Virus record (IMG/VR): IMGVR_UViG_3300044618_001825 | Location: 1-42,495 of that record | Source of the DNA: a virus | DNA: 42,495 nt | Reading direction: 5' to 3' (one strand) | Shown: positions 8,705 through 14,788 of the stretch, piece by piece | Layout: every line of letters begins with the position of its first letter | How positions within the stretch are numbered: position 1 is the first letter of the stretch | Position numbers and translations under genes: made by a program | The notes under the pieces: model-generated | What the model saw: only the letters and a program-made list of their open reading frames with translations | What the model was told of the DNA's origin: nothing | Databases searched by the model: none

Positions 8705-8926
8705 ATTAAGATACAATTGGTATCTGAATATCTGAGCCTTTCAAGAGAAGGTCTTGTTTCAGAAATGGCTTGTCCATTAGATCAAGGCCTTCTCTTTTCT
8801 AACACAGACAACGAAGATAAAATTTTTATTTATTGTGTTTCTTGTAAATACAAAAGCTATATCGGTATAGCCCTTTATAGCAAAATGGTGAAAGAAATAG
8901 AAAATGCAAATAGAAAGCAAGTTTAA
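8705..8926 (+). CDS. Small zinc-ribbon-like protein, possible ATT start
   Basis: The protein has cysteines at CPLDQG and CVSC, a spacing that suggests a small zinc ribbon. The only good ribosome site (GAAAGGA, 8692-8698) is 6 bases before ATT at 8705, giving 73 residues that begin (M)KIQLVSEYL. The first conventional start is TTG at 8717 (69 residues), which has no clear ribosome site. The end is certain; the start is not. It is co-transcribed with the lysozyme-like gene. Function unknown. Confidence 0.65.
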   Translation: MKIQLVSEYLSLSREGLVSEMACPLDQGLLFSNTDNEDKIFIYCVSCKYKSYIGIALYSKMVKEIENANRKQV

Positions 8927-9098
8927 CAAAGACTTAGTTCTAGACATGTCTTCTAATATTCCATGTGCACACATACCCAGAGCATTTCTTGCTGAAAAAG
9001 CATTAAATGTTATTCAGTCATATTTAGAGCTAGCTAAAGTTCGCGGCCTAAATACAATTGACGAAGTGCTTGAAGACATAAAAGTAAAAAATGACTGA
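8904..9098 (+). CDS. Hypothetical protein, 64 aa
   Basis: This protein overlaps the previous gene by 23 bases. It is helical in its second half (FLAEKALNVIQSYLELAKV, then IDEVLEDIKVKND), with no recognised domain. Tight overlaps on both sides indicate translational coupling within the lysozyme operon. Confidence 0.6.
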   Translation: MQIESKFNKDLVLDMSSNIPCAHIPRAFLAEKALNVIQSYLELAKVRGLNTIDEVLEDIKVKND

Positions 9099-9294
9099 AA
9101 CTAATTCTAGCAACCTAGAAGACAATCTGCCTATGGTAAATTATATAATGCTTCATAGAATATATGACGTATTATGCCTGATAGCCAAGCAAGGCGGGGA
9201 TGTAAAAGAAATAGAGAAAATGGTAGAATATCATAAAGAAGGATTCTTGCTGGGACCTTCCCCAGCATTTATTTCTGAGGAGAATAATGGATAG
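9091..9294 (+). CDS. Hypothetical acidic protein, 67 aa
   Basis: This small protein overlaps its neighbours by 8 bases on each side. The sequence is mostly helical (LPMVNYIMLHRIYDVLCLIAKQGGDVKEIEKMVEYHKEG) with no recognised motif. An operon member of unknown role. Confidence 0.6.
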   Translation: MTETNSSNLEDNLPMVNYIMLHRIYDVLCLIAKQGGDVKEIEKMVEYHKEGFLLGPSPAFISEENNG

Positions 9295-9472
9295 AGAAGA
9301 AATAATCAACCTCATGACTGAGGTTTTTAGCGAAACAAATAAGAGCATGGCTCTAGCAAGCGGTATGGAAGAAGCTGAAGTAGATAAGTTTATTGAGCAA
9401 AGCACTCCTTCTATTAATCATGCATTGACTGCTGTATACGATGTGCTTCTTGAAAAAGAACTCGTAAAATAG
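9287..9472 (+). CDS. Hypothetical acidic helical protein, 61 aa
   Basis: This is the last gene before a promoter and terminator region. It has a GAGGAG ribosome site. The product is acidic and helical (EEIINLMTEVFSETNKSMALASGMEEAEVDKFIEQ). No family recognised. Confidence 0.6.
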   Translation: MDREEIINLMTEVFSETNKSMALASGMEEAEVDKFIEQSTPSINHALTAVYDVLLEKELVK

Positions 9473-9479
9473 TATTGCT

Positions 9480-9508
9480 TTGTCAAAAAAAATATACTAC
9501 AATATAAG
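9480..9508 (+). promoter_or_regulatory. Promoter driving a short leader or small RNA
   Basis: TTGTCA (9480-9485), 17 bp, TATAAG (9503-9508). A transcript would start near 9515 and meet a strong terminator about 60 bases later. Confidence 0.5.
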
Positions 9509-9514
9509 TGTGTG

Positions 9515-9583
9515 ATATTAATTACACTATGCGGATATAACGCAACAAAGACCCTAAAGGATCCGCCTCCTTTGGGGTTTTTT
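9515..9583 (+). ncRNA. Candidate short structured RNA or attenuated leader
   Basis: The stretch between the 9480 promoter and the 9551 terminator has no reading frame of useful length. It contains TGCG-GATATAA-CGCA, which can form a small hairpin, and then the terminator stem. It could be a free small RNA or a leader whose termination controls the methyltransferase and oxygenase genes just downstream. No known RNA family is recognised. Confidence 0.35.
9551..9583 (+). terminator. Strong Rho-independent terminator
   Basis: ACCCTAAAGGA (9551-9561) pairs with TCCTTTGGGGT (9568-9578), an 11-bp stem with a 6-base loop, followed by a run of T to 9583. It separates the lysozyme operon from the methyltransferase gene. 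Confidence 0.9.
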
Positions 9584-9597
9584 GTTTAAGGAGCAAA

Positions 9598-10230
9598 ATG
9601 GACTCATATTTAAGCAGATGGACTGAAGACCAAGATTTTGTAAAACTACATAATGATTTTAATTTAATATGTAACATACAGAATTCTATGGACAATGCTC
9701 AGTACGGAAGAATATCTATATTAAGACAGCTGGCAAAACATCAATCTGTAATCAATCCAAATTTAAACTTTGCTGAGACTGGTGTTTATGCTGGAATGAC
9801 AATGTTCTTTACCGCCGAGTTTTGCAACAAATCTTTTATAGGAATTGATTCTTGGGAAGGCGTTTCTGAGCCAGGAGAGTTTGATACAGAATACTTTAAA
9901 ACAGTAAAACTAAAATCTGAAATGGCGTGGGCAAAAAATAACCTATCTAGATACAAAAATATAGAATTAAAAAAAGGCTGGATACCAGAAGTATTTAAAG
10001 ACCTTGAAGAAAAACAGTATTCATTTGTACATGTAGATGTAGATTTATACGAGCCAACAAAAGAATCAATAGAATATTTTTGGCCTAAAATAGTTTCTGG
10101 CGGAGTATTAATATGTGATGACTACGGTTCTTACAAAACAGAAGGATCTAGAAAAGCTGTAAAAGACGCTTTTGAAGATCACAATATACTTGAGCTACCT
10201 ACTGGCCAAGCTATTATGTGGAAGGAATGA
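9598..10230 (+). CDS. TylF/MycF-like O-methyltransferase
   Basis: The 210-residue protein has an AdoMet-binding Rossmann fold: AETGVYAGMTMFF (about 59-71, glycine loop), FIGIDSWEG (acidic end of strand 2), and the metal/substrate motif HVDVDLYEPTKESIEYFWPK...GGVLICDDYG characteristic of macrocin-type O-methyltransferases, which methylate sugar hydroxyls. Its usual partners are deoxysugar or glycan pathways. Ribosome site AAGGAG precedes the ATG. It is followed immediately by a 2OG oxygenase gene, so both may act on one substrate. Substrate unknown. Confidence 0.8.
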   Translation: MDSYLSRWTEDQDFVKLHNDFNLICNIQNSMDNAQYGRISILRQLAKHQSVINPNLNFAETGVYAGMTMFFTAEFCNKSFIGIDSWEGVSEPGEFDTEYFKTVKLKSEMAWAKNNLSRYKNIELKKGWIPEVFKDLEEKQYSFVHVDVDLYEPTKESIEYFWPKIVSGGVLICDDYGSYKTEGSRKAVKDAFEDHNILELPTGQAIMWKE

Positions 10231-10236
10231 TACAAT
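10231..10236 (+). promoter_or_regulatory. Possible -10 element giving a leaderless oxygenase message
   Basis: TACAAT is followed by six bases and then the ATG at 10243, the same geometry as other leaderless genes here. No clear -35 is seen, so support is weak. Confidence 0.3.
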
Positions 10237-10242
10237 AATACT

Positions 10243-10893
10243 ATGACCACTTGGATGAAAAAAGAATTTGAAGAAAGCGGATATACCGTAGAAACTCCTA
10301 TTGATGGATTGCTTGTTGTTAAAAACTTTATAACGAAAGAAGACATTGAAGAATACATGGGTATAATAAATAACACCTCTGAAGAACAATGGGATAAGTG
10401 GTATACAGACCAGCTAAAGGTTTTTACAAAAGAAAAATTTGGCAGGGAAGATATAGAAAATTTAGTTAAAGAAGGTTTATACGAAGTAACATTAAACTGG
10501 AATGATAAAAACGTATCCTTCATTAACTCAGATATACATAGAAGAATAGATAAAAGATTTAATGATGTGCTTGAAAAAACCAAAGAAGGGCTTTTACTAA
10601 GTGGATTTTATTTTATACAGAGAATGTATGATGGGGTACAGCTAGTATCTCATCATGATCAAAATACAGATGAATCCATACAACACGCTGGAGTTATATA
10701 CATAAATAATGATTATAACGGTGGTGAAATTTTTTGGGCTAAAAAAGGATTTGAAATGAAACCAGAACCTGGAGATCTTTTACTATTTGGTGGGGATCCA
10801 GAATGGGAGCATGGAGTAAGATTTGTAACAGAAGGACCTACAAGATATGTACTTCCAGCTTTTATAAAAATACCTAACTTTTACAAAAATTAA
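10243..10893 (+). CDS. 2-oxoglutarate/Fe(II) dioxygenase, prolyl-4-hydroxylase type
   Basis: The 216-residue protein has the iron facial triad H137-x-D139 and H190, with R201 (PTRYVLP) to hold 2-oxoglutarate, and the core strand pattern GVIYINNDYNGGEIFW of P4Hc-type enzymes. It would hydroxylate an unknown substrate, possibly a peptide or sugar. It starts 12 bases after the methyltransferase gene. No good ribosome site precedes it, but a -10 hexamer 6 bases before the ATG may give a leaderless message. It is one of at least four such enzymes in the window. Confidence 0.85.
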   Translation: MTTWMKKEFEESGYTVETPIDGLLVVKNFITKEDIEEYMGIINNTSEEQWDKWYTDQLKVFTKEKFGREDIENLVKEGLYEVTLNWNDKNVSFINSDIHRRIDKRFNDVLEKTKEGLLLSGFYFIQRMYDGVQLVSHHDQNTDESIQHAGVIYINNDYNGGEIFWAKKGFEMKPEPGDLLLFGGDPEWEHGVRFVTEGPTRYVLPAFIKIPNFYKN

Positions 10894-10899
10894 TCTTTG

Positions 10900-11436
10900 T
10901 TATGCTAAAGTGAGTCCCAAAATAAGAGAATCTTCTTCTCCTGAACTCATGATGTTTTCATTTTCAGAATCTGATACAAAAAACACAATTTCTTTTGGTG
11001 CAAACACTTTAGAAGAAATTCCATTTATTTTTAAGCTACCATCTAATACAATATAAGCTTTTACAAATATTGCATCTGGATCTAGCTCTACAGACATTGT
11101 ATGAGTATGTTCAAAAGGCTCGGCGTTAGAGTAAGCCATTGTGTAATAATTTTTTATGCTGAGTAGGCTTTTTAAATCAGACAACTCTACAAACTTTTCT
11201 CTTATTTCAGTTAAAGTAGGTCTTACTGGAAGTCTTGGATGAGAGTAATTAATTCTAGTTATATTAGAATGCTCAATTGTTTCTTTTTCCTCATCTGTAG
11301 CAGAATTTAGCCAATTTTTAATTTCAAGAACTTCTTCGTCTGTAATTTCAAAAGAAATAAATTTTTTTTGTGAGCTTGCAGGAAGAGTAATTACTGGTTG
11401 CTCTTCAGCATGGGTTACGTCATCAAGGATTCCCAT
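10900..11436 (-). CDS. Hypothetical protein, possible cupin-like core
   Basis: The 178-residue product starts MGILDDVTHAEEQ at an ATG that overlaps the stop of the upstream gene (TAATG), so I prefer it to a start 18 bases earlier. The C-terminal half has a small beta-rich domain with EHTHTMSVELDPDAIFVKAYIVLDGSLKI...APKEIVFFVSD, faintly cupin-like. No full metal site is certain. It converges with the oxygenase gene, with only 6 bases between stop codons. Confidence 0.6.
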   Translation of the reverse strand: MGILDDVTHAEEQPVITLPASSQKKFISFEITDEEVLEIKNWLNSATDEEKETIEHSNITRINYSHPRLPVRPTLTEIREKFVELSDLKSLLSIKNYYTMAYSNAEPFEHTHTMSVELDPDAIFVKAYIVLDGSLKINGISSKVFAPKEIVFFVSDSENENIMSSGEEDSLILGLTLA

Positions 11437-11729
11437 TAATTTGCAGCCTTCCAAGATTCAAGATCTGCTATGTCAGACTCTGTGCCGAAGTTTGTTACTA
11501 GATACTCTTCAGACTCTTCTAGCTTTAGATTTGCTGTTTCATAAACCAATCCATCGTAGTTTTGATCTTCTTGGTATTTAATTGTTAGCTTGCCATCTTT
11601 TGTTGCTTCCAAGATTTCTTCGTCTGATAAAGATGGGTTTGCTTCTTTGAATTCTTTAACTAGAAAAAGATCGAACTTGTTCCAGATTGCGTTTACTCTT
11701 TCAGAGTCAATTGTACTAAAAAATCTCAT
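11436..11729 (-). CDS. Hypothetical acidic protein, 97 aa
   Basis: The protein is acidic, with MRFFSTIDSERVNAIWNKFDLFL at the start. It has an AAAGGAG site and a clear promoter upstream. It is translationally coupled to the 178-residue gene. No domain recognised. Confidence 0.65.
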   Translation of the reverse strand: MRFFSTIDSERVNAIWNKFDLFLVKEFKEANPSLSDEEILEATKDGKLTIKYQEDQNYDGLVYETANLKLEESEEYLVTNFGTESDIADLESWKAAN

Positions 11730-11762
11730 CGTGTATCTCCTTTAATTTTTAAGAATAAGTAT

Positions 11763-11791
11763 ATTATACCCTACATATTCTACAGATTCAA
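11763..11791 (-). promoter_or_regulatory. Canonical promoter upstream of the 97-aa gene
   Basis: On the minus strand TTGAAT (11791-11786), 17 bp, TATAAT (11768-11763) lies about 30 bases before the start at 11729. Confidence 0.65.
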
Positions 11792-11826
11792 TGTCCTAAA
11801 AAGTGCGGCGAAAAGTGAGCCGAAAA

Positions 11827-11988
11827 TTAGAGACCATAGTCCTGAATTCTTTTTAACATCGCTATATACTCGTCCAATTGCTCCTCAGTAGGCCCTATAT
11901 TATTTTCTGCTGGTACACCAGCATATACGATAAAAAGGAGGGCGGAAAGAGGAACATCATAGGCTAGCATAGTAATATTATACTCCAT
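11827..11988 (-). CDS. Possible small membrane protein, 53 aa
   Basis: A 53-residue frame starts at an ATG directly next to the parS palindrome. It has one hydrophobic segment (LSALLFIVYAGVP) and an acidic helical tail (TEEQLDEYIAMLKRIQDYGL). No ribosome site is visible before the first ATG; an internal ATG at 11970 is an alternative. It may not be a real gene. Confidence 0.4.
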   Translation of the reverse strand: MEYNITMLAYDVPLSALLFIVYAGVPAENNIGPTEEQLDEYIAMLKRIQDYGL

Positions 11989-12003
11989 GTTTCACGTGAA
12001 ACC
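11988..12003. promoter_or_regulatory. Consensus parS (ParB-binding) site
   Basis: TGTTTCACGTGAAACC matches the bacterial chromosomal parS consensus TGTTTCACGTGAAACA at 15 of 16 positions, and the inner 14 bases are a perfect palindrome. It lies between two tiny genes downstream of tRNA-Ile. No parA or parB gene is in the window, so host ParB would have to bind it. Confidence 0.85.
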
Positions 12004-12011
12004 AAGTAGAT

Positions 12012-12116
12012 CTATAAATTAAAAAAAAGAAATAGTACTATAACGCCAAAGCATACAAGAAGGAATTTAGCCTTCTTAGTTTTTGGCCATTCATCTGGCA
12101 CTCTTACATTATCCAT
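12012..12116 (-). CDS. Single-pass membrane mini-protein, 34 aa
   Basis: The 34-residue product has a polar N-terminus (MDNVRVPDEWPKTKKAK) and a hydrophobic C-terminal helix (FLLVCFGVIVLFLFFNL). A strong GGAGG site lies 5 bases before the ATG, overlapping the end of the tRNA-Ile transcript, so it is probably cotranscribed with the tRNA. Function unknown. Confidence 0.65.
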   Translation of the reverse strand: MDNVRVPDEWPKTKKAKFLLVCFGVIVLFLFFNL

Positions 12117-12128
12117 ATTTCCTCCAAG

Positions 12129-12203
12129 TAGGCCTATTGGGATTTGAACCCAAAGTCGATTGCATATAAGACAATTGCTTTAACCAGGTTAAGCTATAGG
12201 CCC
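12129..12203 (-). tRNA. tRNA-Ile (anticodon UAU)
   Basis: The minus strand folds as a full cloverleaf: acceptor GGGCCTA/TAGGCCT, D stem GCTT/AAGC, anticodon stem ATTGT/GCAAT with loop CTTATAT (anticodon TAT), T stem TTGGG/CCCAA with TTCAAAT loop, discriminator A. CCA is not encoded. It reads AUA, a codon used often in the AT-rich phage genes. Confidence 0.88.
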
Positions 12204-12208
12204 TTATA

Positions 12209-12286
12209 TTAGCCTATTATCTGATATATGATACCAAGGGTAAAAGTCATTACAGTTACTATGGCTATAGCCAAAAGAAGTTTCAC
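12209..12286 (-). CDS. Membrane mini-protein, 25 aa, GTG start
   Basis: The 25 residues are almost entirely one hydrophobic helix (MKLLLAIAIVTVMTFTLGIIYQ). The GTG start overlaps the stop of the upstream gene (GTGA), which supports both. A GGGGGT site precedes it. Too short for family assignment. Confidence 0.45.
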   Translation of the reverse strand: MKLLLAIAIVTVMTFTLGIIYQIIG

Positions 12287-12390
12287 TGTTCTACCCCCGT
12301 TTTTTTAAAAATTGAATCTAGGACTTCATCCATAGAATCATCTATCGTTCTAGTATGTTGTCTTGAACAGTTTCCACATTCTCTACACAT
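12283..12390 (-). CDS. Cys-rich mini-protein, 35 aa (MCxxCxxC)
   Basis: The product begins MCRECGNCSRQH and has an acidic helix behind it (TIDDSMDEVLDSIFKK). CxxCxxC could bind zinc or iron. AGGTGA lies before the ATG and the stop overlaps the next start. It resembles the MCxxCxC proteins at 33.6-34.1 kb. Confidence 0.6.
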   Translation of the reverse strand: MCRECGNCSRQHTRTIDDSMDEVLDSIFKKTGVEQ

Positions 12391-12586
12391 ACTTATCACC
12401 TATTTGTCTTATATTCTTTATCTTTTTTAACTTTTTATCTGGGTATATTAGATTTTAGGAAAGCCCCCCTACCCCCCAAATTTTTTCTTTTTGGAAAGAT
12501 AGAGAAAGCAATTCCTGGAACATATATCCACAGATGTTATCTGGTACATATTGAGTTTCAGGGTAAGCCCCCCACAAAGCAAACTA

Positions 12587-12616
12587 AGTGTAGCATTTTA
12601 CTTTTACCAAAGTCAA
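12587..12616 (-). promoter_or_regulatory. Canonical promoter for the tRNA-Ile/parS operon
   Basis: On the minus strand TTGACT (12616-12611), 18 bp, TACACT (12592-12587). It would drive the leftward mini-gene and tRNA operon. Confidence 0.6.
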
Positions 12617-12790
12617 TAGCTTATATAACAGCTATGTTGATCAAGTAGTATCTTACCATATTCCCCGCCATTTATTCTAGTTGACTGCTTTTTCAGATTT
12701 AAGAAAATGTTAATATATTTTTTACATGTATGATACACAATTTAGGCAAAACGGACATTTCGGATAGTGCGCCCATAATGAATGGTCATT

Positions 12791-12806
12791 TGTGACTCAT
12801 CTCACA
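12791..12806. promoter_or_regulatory. CRP/GlxR-type palindrome
   Basis: TGTGA-CTCATC-TCACA, perfect half sites, centred about 95 bases before the inferred start of transcription of the first TGTCA-N11 promoter. Confidence 0.75.
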
Positions 12807-12815
12807 CGATTTTTT

Positions 12816-12831
12816 TGTGATACATCTCACA
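12816..12831. promoter_or_regulatory. CRP/GlxR-type palindrome
   Basis: TGTGA-TACATC-TCACA, perfect half sites, 25 bp from the neighbouring palindrome centre to centre. Confidence 0.75.
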
Positions 12832-12865
12832 ATGTCCGAATTATACGCATTTTGGATTAGACATT

Positions 12866-12887
12866 TGTCAGACCCCCATGCTATGCT
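12866..12887 (+). promoter_or_regulatory. TGTCA-N11-TATGCT promoter
   Basis: TGTCA (12866-12870), 11 bp, TATGCT (12882-12887), then ACGAAAGG before the ATG at 12923. Confidence 0.65.
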
Positions 12888-12922
12888 TAAGGTATAACAA
12901 ACAAACGAAAGGTAATCATCTA

Positions 12923-13093
12923 ATGAATACACTAGAACGAATTAGAAAAGAACAACAAGAGCGAAACGCTATCGCTCACGAAAAGGCTATGGCTAAGTCA
13001 CCTTGGATTAGAGAGAGCGTACAGGCTTTCCGCAACGCTACACCTGAGCAATTAGCACAGGTCGAGGCTATTCGCCTCAAGAGAGGCATGTGA
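12923..13093 (+). CDS. Hypothetical basic helical protein, 56 aa
   Basis: First gene of the rightward arm. MNTLERIRKEQQERNAIAHEKAMAKS... is a charged helix, rich in Arg/Lys/Glu. The ATG at 12923 follows a GAAAGG site; an upstream in-frame ATG lies inside the promoter and is not used. A CRP-type site overlaps its stop codon. Unknown function. Confidence 0.65.
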   Translation: MNTLERIRKEQQERNAIAHEKAMAKSPWIRESVQAFRNATPEQLAQVEAIRLKRGM

Positions 13094-13104
13094 CACACCT
13101 CACA
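13089..13104. promoter_or_regulatory. CRP/GlxR-type palindrome overlapping a stop codon
   Basis: TGTGA-CACACC-TCACA overlaps the end of the previous gene and lies 28 bases before the next TGTCA box. Confidence 0.7.
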
Positions 13105-13132
13105 GCGACACGCTAGCCCAACCTCCCCAATT

Positions 13133-13154
13133 TGTCAGACCCCCATGCTACAAT
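13133..13154 (+). promoter_or_regulatory. TGTCA-N11-TACAAT promoter
   Basis: TGTCA (13133-13137), 11 bp, TACAAT (13149-13154), then CGAAAGG before the ATG at 13187. Confidence 0.75.
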
Positions 13155-13186
13155 TACAGAATAACAACAACGAAAGGTCAGAATAA

Positions 13187-13300
13187 ATGACACTAGATGA
13201 ATACAAGCAAATGGTAGAGGCGCAACGCCTTGCCTCCCTAGCAATAGCCCTAGAGGCTTTGCGTAAGTCCGATACAATCGCTAAGGAGATGAATAAATAA
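13187..13300 (+). CDS. Hypothetical helical protein, 37 aa
   Basis: A 37-residue helix (MTLDEYKQMVEAQRLASLAIALEALRK...). It follows a TGTCA-N11 promoter and a GAAAGG site, and its stop overlaps the next start (TAATG). It leads a six-gene chain. Unknown function. Confidence 0.6.
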   Translation: MTLDEYKQMVEAQRLASLAIALEALRKSDTIAKEMNK

Positions 13301-13482
13301 TGTCATACGCATACTCATACGAAACTAATAGCGTATCTAAATGGGATACTATCCAATCAGATGTCGCAGACGCATACGCATACCTTGATGAGGTAGATGA
13401 GGAACAACCTCCACTAGATGAATTTGATGACTCAGATGATGAGGCACTAGCAAAACTTTACCAACTAACATGGGAGAACTAA
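13300..13482 (+). CDS. Hypothetical acidic protein, 60 aa
   Basis: A strongly acidic protein (DEVDEEQPPLDEFDDSDDEALAKLYQL). It could mimic DNA or act as an anti-repressor, but this is speculation from charge alone. Overlaps the previous gene by one base. Confidence 0.6.
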   Translation: MSYAYSYETNSVSKWDTIQSDVADAYAYLDEVDEEQPPLDEFDDSDDEALAKLYQLTWEN

Positions 13483-13484
13483 TA

Positions 13485-13604
13485 ATGATGTACCCAATGG
13501 ATACACTAGCCGACATGGCTAAGGCTAACGGATTTACTGTAACACCTGAACTACTAACACTACTAAACAAGTCCTATGAACTAGGCGTAGAGGATACTTA
13601 CTAA
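13485..13604 (+). CDS. Hypothetical protein, 39 aa
   Basis: A 39-residue product (MMYPMDTLADMAKANGFTVTPELLTLLNKSYELGVEDTY). TAATAATG links it to the neighbour before, TAATG to the one after. The helix pattern is faintly like a small helix-turn-helix, too short to call. Confidence 0.55.
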   Translation: MMYPMDTLADMAKANGFTVTPELLTLLNKSYELGVEDTY

Positions 13605-13759
13605 TGATAATCACTTACACACTTTGGCAAGGTAGCCAACTACTAAGCGTTAATAACAAGGCTACTAGCGCAGATGAATTGCTAACAGTAATGAACGAAC
13701 TAAATAAACTAGGTAAGGGTTTCACTTACAACATTAGAGAAGTAGAGGTAAATAAGTAA
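13604..13759 (+). CDS. Hypothetical protein, 51 aa
   Basis: A 51-residue beta-alpha-beta-like protein (MIITYTLWQGSQLLSVNNKATSADELLTVMNELNKL...FTYNIREVEV). One-base overlaps on both sides place it in a coupled operon. No family recognised. Confidence 0.6.
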   Translation: MIITYTLWQGSQLLSVNNKATSADELLTVMNELNKLGKGFTYNIREVEVNK

Positions 13760-13950
13760 TGACTATCGAACTAAATGAATACGGCTTTATGCTTGACATG
13801 GGTGATTTTATTTACTTATCCCTATCATGGGCTTTCCTTATCTTGTCCTCCGTTGTTTTTATCGGTTATAAGATTTATAAAAGAGTAAAGAATAATCGAA
13901 CACTAGGCAATTGCTTGCCTACTAATACTAATGATACATGGGGAGAGTAA
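13759..13950 (+). CDS. Single-pass membrane protein, 63 aa
   Basis: One clear transmembrane helix (IYLSLSWAFLILSSVVFIGYKIY, about 18-40) with a basic cytoplasmic flank (KRVKNNR). It is cotranscribed with other mini-genes. It may act at the host membrane, for example against superinfection, but there is no direct evidence. Confidence 0.6.
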   Translation: MTIELNEYGFMLDMGDFIYLSLSWAFLILSSVVFIGYKIYKRVKNNRTLGNCLPTNTNDTWGE

Positions 13951-14069
13951 TGAATAGACTACTTACTACACTAGTCCAATTAGGTATTGGTATTCCCGCC
14001 CTAATTATGCTCCGCCTTGTATGGCGTGAGATCGTAGCGGATTACCGAGAGTGGGCTAACTCACACTAG
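13950..14069 (+). CDS. Small membrane-associated protein, 39 aa
   Basis: A 39-residue protein with one hydrophobic segment (LVQLGIGIPALIMLRLVW) and a charged tail (REIVADYREWANSH). The start overlaps the previous stop. Last gene of the first rightward operon. Confidence 0.55.
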   Translation: MNRLLTTLVQLGIGIPALIMLRLVWREIVADYREWANSH

Positions 14070-14075
14070 CCTAAC

Positions 14076-14177
14076 GGCGTGTCGGCTTGACATTGTCAAG
14101 CTGGCCCGCAAGTACTTGCGGGAGTTATCCACAGGGTTACGGGGGTTATCCACAACCCCCAGGTTTTGCGACACGCC
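14076..14177. repeat. Intergenic element I: inverted repeat enclosing palindrome and DnaA-box pair
   Basis: GGCGTGTCG (14076-14084) and CGACACGCC (14169-14177) flank a hairpin CTTGACATTGTCAAG (14086-14100), a perfect 18-bp palindrome CCCGCAAGTACTTGCGGG (14105-14122) that may terminate the operon, and two DnaA boxes. A second copy of this layout is at 15080-15178. Confidence 0.8.
14125..14154 (+). promoter_or_regulatory. Pair of DnaA boxes, 21 bp apart
   Basis: TTATCCACA occurs at 14125-14133 and 14146-14154 on the same strand, with GTTACG between. Both match the classic nine-base DnaA consensus perfectly. Confidence 0.8.
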
Positions 14178-14185
14178 CGAGATTT

Positions 14186-14201
14186 TGTGATTACTATCAC
14201 A
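14186..14201. promoter_or_regulatory. CRP/GlxR-type palindrome
   Basis: TGTGA-TTACTA-TCACA, centred about 85 bases before the inferred transcription start of the next promoter. Confidence 0.75.
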
Positions 14202-14250
14202 TAGGCTGAGCGTCTCATTATTTGGAATTACTGGCTAGTAGGTAGATAAA

Positions 14251-14272
14251 TGTCAGACCCCCGTGGTAAAAT
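14251..14272 (+). promoter_or_regulatory. TGTCA-N11-TAAAAT promoter
   Basis: TGTCA (14251-14255), 11 bp, TAAAAT (14267-14272), followed by AGAAAGGTGG and the ATG at 14304. Confidence 0.65.
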
Positions 14273-14303
14273 ACTACCATAACGAAAAAGAAAGGTGGTC
14301 ACT

Positions 14304-14489
14304 ATGACTACACTAACAAATACACATACACACACTCCACACATGGAGAGCGTATCTACTACCTATGGCATGGGTGTAGATGTCGAATACACTTTCTGCG
14401 AAACATGCGAGCAGAACATAGATAGAGTCTATTTCTATGATGACTATGACCGCTTACCATTTTATTCCGATTGGAGTTTAACTAAATGA
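14304..14489 (+). CDS. Hypothetical protein with CxxC, 61 aa
   Basis: The protein has a Thr/His-rich N-terminus (MTTLTNTHTHTPHM) and FCETCEQN, a CxxC that could bind a metal, with an aromatic acidic tail (YFYDDYDRLPFY). ATG at 14304 is chosen because AAAGGTGG precedes it; an in-frame GTG at 14295 lies in that site. It opens a five-gene coupled operon. Confidence 0.6.
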   Translation: MTTLTNTHTHTPHMESVSTTYGMGVDVEYTFCETCEQNIDRVYFYDDYDRLPFYSDWSLTK

Positions 14490-14647
14490 AAACTAATTTT
14501 GAGGTAACGCAAGAAATAACAACTCTTGCTAAAAAGCACTATGGCGAAATGGATTTAGCCTTTAAGTGGGGTTGCGCTCAAGCGTTACTAAGCACTAAGC
14601 AATTAGAGATTATTCTAAACATACTAAAAGATAAGGAAACTAACTAA
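14486..14647 (+). CDS. Hypothetical protein, 53 aa
   Basis: A 53-residue helical protein (MKTNFEVTQEITTLAKKHYGEMDLAFKWGCAQALLSTKQLEIILNILKD...). The ATG overlaps the previous stop (ATGA). Unknown function. Confidence 0.6.
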   Translation: MKTNFEVTQEITTLAKKHYGEMDLAFKWGCAQALLSTKQLEIILNILKDKETN

Positions 14648-14788
14648 ATGGCTGTATTTAATTTTGATTTATCCGTTACTGTTGAGGCAGATGATTTTGA
14701 GTCTGCCTTATCATGGTTAAAGGTTGTTCCATTAGAGCGACTTGATTTTATTGTTGTTGATTATACCGAATTGGAGTTAAGCGAATGA
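14648..14788 (+). CDS. Hypothetical protein, 46 aa
   Basis: A compact beta-alpha-beta protein (MAVFNFDLSVTVEADDFESALSWLKVV...LDFIVVDYTELELSE). It directly follows the previous stop and overlaps the next start (ATGA). No family recognised. Confidence 0.55.
   Translation: MAVFNFDLSVTVEADDFESALSWLKVVPLERLDFIVVDYTELELSE

Larger units (their letters stand above)
12391..12922. other. Divergent control region between minus and plus arms
   Basis: About 530 bases without a gene. From left to right: an AT-rich leader with two C-runs (about 12464-12478 and 12569-12573), a DnaA-like ATATCCACA (12524-12532), a minus-strand promoter (12587-12616), two CRP-type palindromes, an ATGTCCGAATT motif (12832-12842), and the first TGTCA-N11 promoter. 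Confidence 0.6.

Noticed and set aside
12865-12870. TTGTCA as an ordinary -35 box
   Set aside because: Only 11 bp separate it from the -10, and this is constant in fifteen promoters; a normal -35 needs about 17.
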